Notes under the pieces: generated by a model
Database searches by the model: none
Seen by the model: the letters and a program-made list of their open reading frames with translations, nothing else
What the model was told of the DNA's origin: nothing
Part shown: positions 16,891-26,207 of the stretch, in pieces
Position numbering within the stretch: position 1 is the first letter of the stretch
How the letters are laid out: each line of letters starts with the position of its first letter
Made by a program: the position numbers and the translations under genes
Assembly: GCF_017355855.1 (NCBI RefSeq)
Contig: NZ_JAFEWD010000002.1
Span: 732,577-796,576, forward strand
DNA length: 64,000 nt
From: Pedobacter sp. SYSU D00535
Lineage (GTDB): Bacteria > Bacteroidota > Bacteroidia > Sphingobacteriales > Sphingobacteriaceae
Reading direction: 5' to 3'

Positions 16891-17161
16891 TATCCGTTTC
16901 TAGTAACTGATTTTAGAACAATGCTGTGGAGATCAGATGAAGGGATATACTGAAATTTTATTTAGCTTAATTGATAATTAGTAGAGTTGACATCATGTGT
17001 AGTAAAAAAAAAATTTCCACAAGCATGAAACAGCCTATCTTTTAAGTTATATTTGAACTACCTGACCATAATTACTTACACCTCCCGTTATTTCAATTAG
17101 TTCAGGCCGATGAGTTTCACGATTGCTGCATGATTTTTCATGTGGGCTTATTAATGCTTGA

Positions 17162-20100
17162 ATGATTAGTTTATTTCCTGAAGAAAAGTTCGTTGTTAAG
17201 TTTGAATGTTCAAAAGTTATTCCTGTGCATGGTAATAAGATCGAGTATCATGTTGGCACAGAAAAAGGCATACTGAGAAAGTATACGGCTAGTGATTATA
17301 GTGGATTTGAATTTTTTTCAGATAATGGTTCCAAGTATTTCATTTCAACAGTAAAATCAAGCATTCCTAATGGATACGATGCTGCCTTCTTTGTTGATAC
17401 AACTAAATATGATAAACTAACTTACTCTGTTTTAGCTAAATGCTCAAAGAAAGCTGTATATATCAACATCCCCAAGAGTAGCGAAGTAGAGACTTCATGG
17501 GAGAACGCCTTCAAGTATAAAAAAGAGACTAGGAGTAAAGATAAATCATCGATATTACAAAAGGGGCTTAGACCCCCACAGTTAGGAGCGTTGCATGCAA
17601 TTCAAGCGCATTGGAGTATTTCTTCTAAGCCTGCTGTAGTCGTTATGCCAACAGGAACAGGCAAGACTGAGACAATGTTATGTTTAACTGTTGCTGAGAA
17701 GCTTACTGGTCTACTAGTAATCGTACCAACGGCATCATTGCGCACACAAATTTTTGATAAATTTAAAACTCTTGGAATATTAAAACAACCAGATACAGAG
17801 ATCATTTCCTTTGAAGCTAAGGCTCCTTTGGTAGGACATTTAAACACAAAAATTAAATCTGACGAAGATGCTGATCAAATTTTTAAGTCAAATGTTATAG
17901 TTTCAACCCCGCAGATTATTACAGGAATTCTTAAAGGACCTTCAAAGATTAAGAGCAAATTTTTACAATGGCTTAAGGTGCTTACTATGGATGAAGCGCA
18001 TCATAGTCAAGCACAGGAGTGGAATAAAATCAAGCAAAATGTAGAAATTTTAGAGCTCCCTGTTCTTCTCTTTACTGCAACTCCATTTAGAAACGATAAA
18101 AAAAGGCTTCAAGGTGAAATAATTTACAATTATCCATTATCACTTGCTCAAAGGGATGGGTACTACAAGAATATAAATTTTCATCACATTTTAGATTTTA
18201 ATCCTGAAACAGCTGATAAAGCAATTGCGCAGAAAGCAATTGATATTTTGATTAAGGATCGAAAAGTGTATGATCATATACTCATGGCACGTGTTGATCT
18301 TAAAGAGCGAGCTCAGATCGTGTTTGATGATATATATAGTAAGTATACAGAGTTCAATCCGATATTAATAGATAGTGATACGCCCGATAAAAAGGCGTTA
18401 TTGGAAGATATTAAAAAGGGACTTCACAAGATAATTGTGTGTGTTGACATGCTTGGAGAAGGATTTGACTTGCCTCAACTTAAAATTTGTGCATTACATG
18501 ATCTTCATAAGAACATAACAACGTCCTTTCAATTTTTCGGCAGGTTTACTCGTGACTCAAGCTTAAGGCTGGGTGAAGCATCGATAGTTGCAAATATTGC
18601 TGACCCAAACTTGAAGGGTACATTAAACAAGTTGTATCAGAAGGATTCAGACTGGAATACTATTATAAAAAGCTCAAACGAAGAGATAATTGAGTCGATA
18701 GTTAAGGAAGAGAATTTTTTTAAAAACTTCTCTCAAGCGGAAATTCCTAATAAAATCCCGTTAAGAAATATAATGCCGGCAATGAGTACGGTTGTATTTC
18801 AACTTCATGACTCTAAAATCGAATGGAACCCCAACAAGTACAAAAAGTTGTTTGATAAAGATAAGTATGAAGCAGTCTCAGTAGAACATGAAGAAGAAAA
18901 GCTGTTAATAATCATCGTTAAACAGATTGAATCTGTAAAATGGGGAAAAATTGATGATTTATTAAATTGTGCGTACCATTTGTACATCGTATACCTAAAC
19001 GAAGAACAGAAGTTGTTGTATATCAACAGTTCTAATAATGGAAGTATTCATCGAGAATTAGGCGAACTAGTTGTTGGTGAGAATATATCGTTATTTAATG
19101 AGTCTAAAATTTACCGATGTCTGGGAAATATTTTTCAAATAGAACTTTTTAATCTTGGGCTGAAATCGGTACTTGATGGTCCGATTAGTTTTACAATGTA
19201 CGCCGGAAATGGTATTGTAAATGGATTGGATGAATTAGATAATAAAACTAAATCAAGTTCCAATCTTTTTGGGGTTGGATATGAGGATGGCGAGAAAATA
19301 AGTATTGGTTGTTCATCAAAAGGGCGTGTTTGGACTAAGCTTGTAAAAAGTATACCTGATTTTTGCACGTGGTGTGATTTGCTTGGATTAAAGCTTCTCG
19401 ATGAATCTATAAATACAGATGATATATTCAGCTTCATTCAAAAGCCAGAAGTAATTACAACCTTGCCTATTGACCTTGTCCCTGTCTCAATATCTTGGAA
19501 TGAGGAACTTTATGCGTATCCGAACTTAGCACTCTACCGAAATATACCAATTGTAGACTATGGTATTTCTCTTGTATCATTTGATGCAAGTATTTTAAAC
19601 TTCTCAATTCAAATTGATGAGTTAAGAATTGAGTACAGATTGCATTTGATTGATGAAGGCAGAGGCTTTAAATATGAGCTTAAATCTACTATCCCACTAT
19701 ATATAACTCAAGGAGGCGATTTGAAATTATTGGAGGAGGTGTTTTATGAATATCCGCCAATCATTCGATTCCATGATAACTCAAAAATGCACAATAATAT
19801 ACTGCTCAGATTTAAGGGTGATTACGATATTTTTGACGTCAATAATATTATTCCTTACGATTGGAAAGGTGTTAATATTCAGCAAGAGTCTCAGAAGGAA
19901 GAAAAACGTCTAAATTCCATTCAATATTTTATTTTATTGCAGTTGAAATCAGATGAAGATTGTAAGATTGTATTTGATGATGACAGCGCTAACGAGGCAA
20001 GTGATATAGTTGCAATAAAGTATTGGGCTGATGCTGACTATAAAATTGATGTCAGTTTATATCATTGCAAATTTTCAAGCAAACCGCAAAGTGGAGCAAG

Positions 20101-20440
20101 GTTAAAAGATATTTATGAAGTAAATGGACAGGCTCAAAGAAGCTTTCATTGGCGACATCAGAGTATCGAGCTTCTTAATCACATGATCCGTCGAGAAAAT
20201 TTGAGAATTAATCAGGGCAGAAATTCTAGGTTCGAGAAGGGTACGAAAGATGACATTAAACTCTTATTAAGTATGTTATCTACCGGTTATTGCAGGATCA
20301 ACTTTAATATTTATGTAGTACAACCTGGATTAAGTAGAGAACTATTGATTAATGAACCCGAGCATCTAAAACTTTTGGGAGCGACCGATTTACTGTTAAA
20401 GAAGACGGGAAACAATTTTTACATCATTACTGATAAATAG
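17162..20440 (+). CDS. DEAH-box superfamily 2 helicase with C-terminal nuclease-like domain
   Basis: 1092 residues. The helicase core has motif I PTGTGKT (163-169), motif II DEAH (277-280), motif III TATPF (305-309) and motif VI QFFGRFTRD (457-465). These define an intact SF2 translocase related to type III restriction and DISARM-like helicases. The last 160 residues contain a conserved-looking patch: acidic NEASDIVAIKYW, then YHCKFS (H968, C969, K970), then GQAQRSFHWRHQS. The acidic-then-Lys order recalls a PD-(D/E)xK nuclease with a changed third position, but this is inference. It is the first gene of the putative defence operon; MBL starts 31 nt after its stop. The gene is visibly A+T richer than the flanks. 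Confidence 0.88.
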   Translation: MISLFPEEKFVVKFECSKVIPVHGNKIEYHVGTEKGILRKYTASDYSGFEFFSDNGSKYFISTVKSSIPNGYDAAFFVDTTKYDKLTYSVLAKCSKKAVYINIPKSSEVETSWENAFKYKKETRSKDKSSILQKGLRPPQLGALHAIQAHWSISSKPAVVVMPTGTGKTETMLCLTVAEKLTGLLVIVPTASLRTQIFDKFKTLGILKQPDTEIISFEAKAPLVGHLNTKIKSDEDADQIFKSNVIVSTPQIITGILKGPSKIKSKFLQWLKVLTMDEAHHSQAQEWNKIKQNVEILELPVLLFTATPFRNDKKRLQGEIIYNYPLSLAQRDGYYKNINFHHILDFNPETADKAIAQKAIDILIKDRKVYDHILMARVDLKERAQIVFDDIYSKYTEFNPILIDSDTPDKKALLEDIKKGLHKIIVCVDMLGEGFDLPQLKICALHDLHKNITTSFQFFGRFTRDSSLRLGEASIVANIADPNLKGTLNKLYQKDSDWNTIIKSSNEEIIESIVKEENFFKNFSQAEIPNKIPLRNIMPAMSTVVFQLHDSKIEWNPNKYKKLFDKDKYEAVSVEHEEEKLLIIIVKQIESVKWGKIDDLLNCAYHLYIVYLNEEQKLLYINSSNNGSIHRELGELVVGENISLFNESKIYRCLGNIFQIELFNLGLKSVLDGPISFTMYAGNGIVNGLDELDNKTKSSSNLFGVGYEDGEKISIGCSSKGRVWTKLVKSIPDFCTWCDLLGLKLLDESINTDDIFSFIQKPEVITTLPIDLVPVSISWNEELYAYPNLALYRNIPIVDYGISLVSFDASILNFSIQIDELRIEYRLHLIDEGRGFKYELKSTIPLYITQGGDLKLLEEVFYEYPPIIRFHDNSKMHNNILLRFKGDYDIFDVNNIIPYDWKGVNIQQESQKEEKRLNSIQYFILLQLKSDEDCKIVFDDDSANEASDIVAIKYWADADYKIDVSLYHCKFSSKPQSGARLKDIYEVNGQAQRSFHWRHQSIELLNHMIRRENLRINQGRNSRFEKGTKDDIKLLLSMLSTGYCRINFNIYVVQPGLSRELLINEPEHLKLLGATDLLLKKTGNNFYIITDK

Positions 20441-20471
20441 CTCGATCGACAGTAATCAATCAAGTAAAATC

Positions 20472-21464
20472 ATGAAGATAAAATTTTTAAAAGCAGGGAC
20501 TGGAGACTCCATATTAATTCAGCATAATAACAAAAATATATTAATTGATGGTGGTAATGAACCCAAATTTTTACTATCGCAAGTTTCTCAGATTCGGCAA
20601 CTTGAAGAAAAGTTAGACTTGCTTATTATTACGCATCATGATGATGATCATATAAGAGGAATTCTTGAACTCTTAAATCTTATTATAGATGAAGATTATG
20701 GCAAAGACTTTATCAAAGAAGTCGTTTTTAATTCTCCAAGAAAGATCATGGGAAAAATAAGTAGGGACGATTCAAATAATTTATCCTATAAACAAGCTTT
20801 CGAGGTAGAAAATCTTCTAACACGAATAGGTCGTAATTGGAAGACTTCTATTGAGTTTGGTATATGTAGAGAATTTGAGGATCTCAAGCTTACTTTTTTT
20901 GGACCTACCACGGAAATCTTAGAGAAATATTCAACTCAGAAAGGTGCATATCTAACTGGAGATTATCGTTGTGATTGGAATTCGCCAATGGCGACTTTGG
21001 AAGAGTTTATAGACGATGCAAGCTTGGATACGTCTCTCCCAAATAAAACAAGTGTCGTTGTTCTGATCGAACATGAAAATTCGCGGGTTTTGTTAACTGC
21101 AGACTCTACACCTGATCGATTGGAAGACGTTGTAAATACTTTAATTGATCCTAATACTGGAAAAGCTTTTTTTTCTGCTGTAAAATTACCTCATCATGGA
21201 AGTTACAGAAGTTTATCAAAAGGAATTCTTGAGAAAATCGATTGTAACAAGTTTATCATAAGCACCAACAGTCAGAAACATTTTCTTCCAAATAAAAGAG
21301 CCATTCTGAAGATATTAAAATTCTTGAGAAAAGATACCAAGCCTGTGGAATTACTTTTCAATTATGAGGAGGCTCTAAATGCGTTAAAAATTTCAGATTT
21401 AGAGAAAAAGAAATATAAAATCGAATTAATAAAAAACAACGAACCTTATGGAGTCGCTCTCTGA
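20472..21464 (+). CDS. ComEC/Rec2-type metallo-beta-lactamase-fold hydrolase
   Basis: 330 residues. N-terminal strand FLKAGTGDSILI and ILIDGG, then metal motif THHDDDH (T54 to H60) of the HxDxDH type seen in ComEC-like hydrolases, the LLTADS strand, and LPHHGS (L239 to S244) with the second metal His. The fold acts on phosphodiesters in many relatives, so a nuclease or nucleotide hydrolase role is plausible. It is soluble, without a signal peptide or membrane segment. Its end overlaps the protease-RT start by 17 nt, implying coupled translation. Confidence 0.9.
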   Translation: MKIKFLKAGTGDSILIQHNNKNILIDGGNEPKFLLSQVSQIRQLEEKLDLLIITHHDDDHIRGILELLNLIIDEDYGKDFIKEVVFNSPRKIMGKISRDDSNNLSYKQAFEVENLLTRIGRNWKTSIEFGICREFEDLKLTFFGPTTEILEKYSTQKGAYLTGDYRCDWNSPMATLEEFIDDASLDTSLPNKTSVVVLIEHENSRVLLTADSTPDRLEDVVNTLIDPNTGKAFFSAVKLPHHGSYRSLSKGILEKIDCNKFIISTNSQKHFLPNKRAILKILKFLRKDTKPVELLFNYEEALNALKISDLEKKKYKIELIKNNEPYGVAL

Positions 21465-23841
21465 AAAACTGAAAAGTTGCGGCATAAAAATTAAAACTAA
21501 CATTAGTGGTGTCAACGGTTACGGCTCCGGCGTATTGTATTCTACTCCTAACCGTATTTCTTACAATTATGTTCTTACCGCAAAACATTTATTTCAGGAA
21601 GATTCAAATACACCCTATGACAGTCATAAGGTAGGGAAAATCGAACTTGAATACCTGCATGATCATAAATTTCACAGGTTAGATCTTATTAAAAAGTCAG
21701 AGGTAAAGGATAGGCTAATTGTGTTTGAGGAAGATTTTGCGGTAATAAAAGTAAGCAAAAACCACAAGTTGTCTTTTAGACAAATTTTTGTGGCGGACGA
21801 GCTACAGGTTGAAGATGAAAAATTCTTTTTTTGGGCTGTTTTTTCTGCTAACGAAGGTGAGTTAAGCAAATTTAACTTGGAGAGAAATGATATAACAGCA
21901 AAACGTTTCTCTTTACATGCTAATCTTAAAGCAAGTGCCCTACCAGGAATGTCGGGCGCCGGTGTTTTCCTAAATACTAAAAGCGTGCTTTATGGGATAA
22001 TTTCTAGGTATCCCAATGAAGATTTTCAAAATGAAACCATTGATTGTACCAGAATCAAATTTGCAGATATTAATTTGCAATTAAAATCCTTAGGACTAGT
22101 TGAATTAAGTACAGAAAATTCTAGTTTTAAAAGGGAGGTTGGTAGCAATGTTGTAGATATAAATCAAGCTATAATAAATGATGCGTGTTTGAATTTAGAG
22201 CTAGCTAGGAGGCGGCTTTCAACGGATATATCAGATGACTGGTTTTACGACCCATTAAAATATATTGATTTACTTAATCAAGATTATCTTTTTGCTCAAT
22301 TGGAGCCATACTTATCCGGTGTAACGTACGAAGCTTCAGTAGCTGAAAGATTTTACGTACCGAAAAAGCAATTTACATTAAGGCAAAGTTTAAATGTACC
22401 ATTTATTGATAGAATAATGTATATGGCAGCGGTTGGGGTAATTGCAGAAAAGCTTGATTCAGCTATGATTAACTCAGTCTATTCAGCCCGATATAACAGA
22501 TTTTCCAAAAACAACTTGATCCTAAATGGAGTAGAGCAATGGAAGAAATTGCAATATCAGTTAGAAGAGACAGTACTACAAAGAAATGTAGATGGAAAAT
22601 ATGATTTTAACTGCGTTATTGAAGTTGATCTGTTGAATTTTTATGACAATATAAGCAAGAAGCTTCTTCATGAAAAAGTTTTACGAGTATGCGAGACTCA
22701 AAACGAAAAGAATGCAGCTCTCCTTCTAACCAAAATGTTAAGAAGGTTCAGTAATCAAGATGTCGGACTTCCTCAAAATAGTGATGCATCGTCATTGCTG
22801 GCCTCATTTTATCTTAATCAAGTAGATGTATTTATGCAAAGCCATGGCATAGTGTACTACAGATTCATGGACGACATCAGAATTTTTTGCAAAAATAAAT
22901 TTGAAGCCAGGCGAATACTACAAACTTTCGAATTTGAGTTGAGAAGATGCTATCTGTCTGTTAATTCACAAAAAACAAAAATTATAACGCTTATCGAGGA
23001 AAATGAAAAAGGTTGCTCTTCTGACGAGAAATTTAGAAAAGACTTTTTTGTAGAATTTAACTTCGATTTGGCCAAGATTAGCAGATATAGACAATCAGAG
23101 AATCAACAGTACCTTAATGAAGCTTTTCATGGAAGTATTAAATTGATAAAGGATAATATAAAGGTTAAAGTAGAGCGTTTCGATGATGCTCAAAAAAGAT
23201 TAAACTTTGCATTTAATACATTTCGCTTTTTGGCGATAAAAAAGTTCTCTCTTGAAAACGCTGCTTCCGATTTTCTTCCAACCATTTTGAAGGCGACCAA
23301 AGCCTTGATTAATAGACCCTGGACCACTACAGAAGTTTGCAAAGTCTTAAATTATATCTCTTCTGATGTTATTGAAACACATTTTATTGATTCTCTAAAA
23401 AGAATCGTATTGAAAGTAAGATATAACACTTATGCCTTTCAAACTTATCAAATATGGTTACTCCTTGCTAAACATAAATGTAACCATGCAGATCTCAAAG
23501 CCCATGCTATAAGACAGATTGAAAGGAATGACGACACCAATCGCTCCGTAATCGGCGCAATGATTATCTATTTATGTTCGGTAAATCCGGCCTATAGAAG
23601 AGTAGTTCTAAGAAAACTGGGCGAAGGTTTCACTCATGGGTATTTTCAAAATAGGATTGCGCTTATTGCTTTGAGACACTTTACTTCAGATCTTTTACCA
23701 TTTGACAAAATAGAAAGTACCTTAAATAAAGCTCATGCTTTTAGCCATAGGTGGAAAGAAAAGGATCTTGTTTTTGTACAGGGGGCAGAGGAATCGGAAG
23801 AGACGGAAGAAAGTGAGGCTGAACAATTATATTCTCTATAA
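21448..23841 (+). CDS. Trypsin-like protease fused to reverse transcriptase with alpha-helical tail
   Basis: 797 residues. Residues 1-200 form a trypsin-like domain with an apparent triad H47 (TAKHLF), D96 (EEDFAVI) and S169 (PGMSGAG). Residues about 240-560 form a reverse transcriptase: motif 3 EVDLLNFYDNI (392-402, catalytic D394), motif 4 GLPQNSDASS (440-449), catalytic FMDD (473-476, in place of YADD) and the QKTK loop (508-511). Residues 570-780 are helical repeats like the alpha-repeat tails of UG/Abi defence RTs, followed by an acidic end. There is no intron maturase part and no VTG motif as in retrons. Overlaps the genes on both sides, so it sits at the centre of the operon. Confidence 0.9.
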   Translation: MESLSEKLKSCGIKIKTNISGVNGYGSGVLYSTPNRISYNYVLTAKHLFQEDSNTPYDSHKVGKIELEYLHDHKFHRLDLIKKSEVKDRLIVFEEDFAVIKVSKNHKLSFRQIFVADELQVEDEKFFFWAVFSANEGELSKFNLERNDITAKRFSLHANLKASALPGMSGAGVFLNTKSVLYGIISRYPNEDFQNETIDCTRIKFADINLQLKSLGLVELSTENSSFKREVGSNVVDINQAIINDACLNLELARRRLSTDISDDWFYDPLKYIDLLNQDYLFAQLEPYLSGVTYEASVAERFYVPKKQFTLRQSLNVPFIDRIMYMAAVGVIAEKLDSAMINSVYSARYNRFSKNNLILNGVEQWKKLQYQLEETVLQRNVDGKYDFNCVIEVDLLNFYDNISKKLLHEKVLRVCETQNEKNAALLLTKMLRRFSNQDVGLPQNSDASSLLASFYLNQVDVFMQSHGIVYYRFMDDIRIFCKNKFEARRILQTFEFELRRCYLSVNSQKTKIITLIEENEKGCSSDEKFRKDFFVEFNFDLAKISRYRQSENQQYLNEAFHGSIKLIKDNIKVKVERFDDAQKRLNFAFNTFRFLAIKKFSLENAASDFLPTILKATKALINRPWTTTEVCKVLNYISSDVIETHFIDSLKRIVLKVRYNTYAFQTYQIWLLLAKHKCNHADLKAHAIRQIERNDDTNRSVIGAMIIYLCSVNPAYRRVVLRKLGEGFTHGYFQNRIALIALRHFTSDLLPFDKIESTLNKAHAFSHRWKEKDLVFVQGAEESEETEESEAEQLYSL

Positions 23842-25280
23842 TGAAAAGATTTGCGATAATTCTACTTAATAACCAATGGCATGGATTAAATATCGACGAC
23901 CATTCTGAATCAATTTTGCATCTTCCAGTTTCTCAAGATGTTACCTTAGTTTCGTCCCAAACTGCAGATGTCATTAGATCTATAAAATCGATGCAAGGCA
24001 TCAAAACTCTGCCTGATATAATTGATCTTGAATCATTTGATAAGCAAATGTCTCAAGAAGGAAAAGAGTTTCGAGCCGATAAAAAATGGAAACTTCTCTC
24101 GTTTCTAAAGCACTATAGGGTTGTTGGTCAGGATTTTAAATTAAGCTCTGCTACAATTAAAGAATGCTTGGAAGCTATTGCAAAAGTGTTTCTTCAATTG
24201 TACGAAAAGGATACGGAAGAAAAAAATAGGTTCGAGGAGATTGAGAAAAAAATAAATAAAGTTATATACAGAAGGCAGCTTGAAGGGATAAAAATTAACG
24301 CACATATAATTTTAGAATTATGCAAGAGTTTAGAGAGGGAAATCTATAGGGCAAAAAACAACTTGCAATTAAAGTATAATATCTATAATCCAGATAGTAT
24401 TGATCAACAACGGCATTATATAGAAAAATGTGGTTATAATCTCATAAAATCTACAACGTTTACTTTTAAGGCAAGAAGAGGAGATGATGAAGTTTGTAAA
24501 ATGTTTTACGAAATTTTTCGAAATCAGCAAGATCTTGATAGTTTGCTAATGATGCTATCGCATTGGGGAGGAGAGAATAGAACGAACCCAACTTATCATG
24601 GCTTCGGTACAATTACATCTCGGATAACATTAAGAGAACCTGGTCTTCAAAATCTTAGAAAGGCCAATCGGGTGGTTATTGAAGCAGATGAAGGCTATAA
24701 TTTACTTTATATTGATTATTGTCAATTTGAAGCTGGTATTCTTGCATCAATAAGCAAGGACAATAATTTGATAAACCTTTATAAAAAAGACATTTATAGG
24801 GATCTTGCAAGGGAGGTAATTGGTGACGAGACTAAACGAGGAGACGCCAAAATCATTTTCTACAGATATATCTATGGTGACAATTCATTAAGTGAACATG
24901 CGAAGGCTTATTTTCACAGATTCAAGAAGCTTGAAGTTTTTCGAGATAAGGTATATAATTCGATTCACAGCAGCAGTCGAATCGGAACAACCAAAGGAAA
25001 CTACAGATATCGAAAGAACGATGAATATACTTGGGCATTAAGTCACTTAATCCAAGGTACAGCATCATTGATTTATAAGCAGGCTGTATTACGTGTTGCG
25101 GAAGATGTTCAGGGCGCTGATTTATTAATTCCCATGCATGATGGCACCCTTTACCAAGTAGCTACTGGTTCCTATATCAATGTTAAGGAACAGATTGAAC
25201 AGATTTACAAGGATGAATTTAAGAAGATTTGCCCAGAAATAGATGTTTTAGTAAAGTGTGATGAACGTTTTCATGTATAG
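23841..25280 (+). CDS. Reduced family-A (Pol I-like) DNA polymerase
   Basis: 479 residues. The start overlaps the RT stop by one base (TAATG). The polymerase core is recognisable: ERREIYRAKN-type palm entry helix after EGIKIN, TSR (259-261) with PGLQNLRK (PNLQN equivalent, Q270 N271), motif A YIDYCQFEAGILASIS with D292, O-helix R333-x3-K337 and YGD (345-347), and motif C PMHDG (H433, D434). In cellular Pol I motif C is HDE; here the Glu is Gly435. There is no 5' nuclease and no visible DxE exonuclease site in the first 145 residues. It is about half the size of Pol I. It may make the second strand of RT-made DNA (inference). Confidence 0.88.
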   Translation: MKRFAIILLNNQWHGLNIDDHSESILHLPVSQDVTLVSSQTADVIRSIKSMQGIKTLPDIIDLESFDKQMSQEGKEFRADKKWKLLSFLKHYRVVGQDFKLSSATIKECLEAIAKVFLQLYEKDTEEKNRFEEIEKKINKVIYRRQLEGIKINAHIILELCKSLEREIYRAKNNLQLKYNIYNPDSIDQQRHYIEKCGYNLIKSTTFTFKARRGDDEVCKMFYEIFRNQQDLDSLLMMLSHWGGENRTNPTYHGFGTITSRITLREPGLQNLRKANRVVIEADEGYNLLYIDYCQFEAGILASISKDNNLINLYKKDIYRDLAREVIGDETKRGDAKIIFYRYIYGDNSLSEHAKAYFHRFKKLEVFRDKVYNSIHSSSRIGTTKGNYRYRKNDEYTWALSHLIQGTASLIYKQAVLRVAEDVQGADLLIPMHDGTLYQVATGSYINVKEQIEQIYKDEFKKICPEIDVLVKCDERFHV

Positions 25281-25622
25281 CAAATCTTAAATGCTTCTCC
25301 CGTACTTCTTTTAATGTACGACCATTTGATCGTTTTAATCAGATACTAAGAAACTACACGCTTCATTTTTGTATGCAGTAGCAAAATATTTTCAGGTTGG
25401 ACAAGATTTTGCATTGTCAGATAGATAAAACTAAATACTAGAATCTAAATGTTATTTGAAATAATTACCTTTGTAACACGCTGAAAATAACAGTATTAAT
25501 GGATTCTGTTTTTCTGTTTCATATTTGTATCTCTTGATATACATCTAGCTGACTATCAATAGTGTTTTACTTTCTGTATCGGCAAATAAAGGACAGGAAC
25601 AGATCACTCTCTCCGCCGGTTC
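25281..25622. other. A+T-rich tail after the polymerase gene
   Basis: No gene. It contains a short hairpin CGTAC-tt..at-GTACG around 25300 and a TACCTTTG sequence at 25466-25473 that matches the Bacteroidetes -7 box TAnnTTTG. No proper -33 box is seen 19-21 nt upstream. It is the second place to search for a non-coding RNA partner of the RT. Confidence 0.35.
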
Positions 25623-25991
25623 TTATTTCAGTTTAGATCCCTGCGATATAAGCTGAGGGGAGCGGGTACTTTTTTTGTACTGGAACGCCGAATAGAGATT
25701 AAGATTGCTTTTAAGCAGCTCTTCATTCGAAATCTTCCTTTTGCTGACCTCATAACTTTTTACAGAACAGGTTAAAACAAGCGGTTCTTTCGACATCCCC
25801 CGTACACGGTACCTTAAGCAATAGCCCGTGTCTTCAAGCGAGGCGATGACGTTATTCTTAGTGCTGGTTATAAAAACGAGGGTATCACTGCGACCATTCA
25901 TATAGGTGACGGCAACTTTATACTCTCTCTTTTTAAAACTCATTGTAATAGCGGCCAATGCCAGCAGGGCGTAGGGAAGAAGCGTTTTCAT
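25623..25991 (-). CDS. Small secreted or membrane-anchored hypothetical protein
   Basis: 122 residues from the ATG at 25991, chosen because it opens a hydrophobic N-terminus (MKTLLPYALLALAAITMSF). The longer frame to 26186 has no such signal. The rest is beta-rich with two Cys (GYCLRYRVRG, VLTCSVKSYEV) and a basic C-terminus. No family is recognised. It is divergent from the glycosidase gene. Confidence 0.5.
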   Translation of the reverse strand: MKTLLPYALLALAAITMSFKKREYKVAVTYMNGRSDTLVFITSTKNNVIASLEDTGYCLRYRVRGMSKEPLVLTCSVKSYEVSKRKISNEELLKSNLNLYSAFQYKKSTRSPQLISQGSKLK

Positions 25992-26207
25992 AGATTTCAG
26001 AAGTAGATAAAGGGAGAACAGATTGATAAATAAAATGTTTCTATAGTTAAAAACTTTTTTGGAAGGTATTTTCTCAGTTCTTGTTTTTTTAGTTTTTACT
26101 TTAGTCAATTGATTTAAACTGCTCCTGGCTATATCCAGGGGAAAAAGGAATGGTTTATTCGATTCTAGTTTTCCATCCCTCAACAACTAATTATATCTTG
26201 GATTTAT

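Larger units (their letters stand above)
16478..17161. other. 680-nt leader region of the helicase/RT operon
   Basis: No large gene. It contains a possible 33-codon frame at 16708-16809 and a hairpin GGAAGC-cttaa-GCTTCC (16874-16890). The segment is A+T-rich. Because RT-based defence systems often carry a non-coding RNA template next to the RT operon, this leader is the first place to look for one. I could not define a structured RNA by eye beyond the hairpin. Confidence 0.4.

Noticed and set aside
21448..23841. RT as a retron, group II intron or DGR enzyme
   Set aside because: No VTG motif or adjacent msr/msd-like hairpin pair, no maturase part, and no template/variable repeat pair was seen in the surrounding sequence.
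10889..25622. Exact right border of the conjugative element
   Set aside because: No integrase, direct repeat pair or tRNA-derived site was found by eye, so the accessory region cannot be assigned to the element with certainty.
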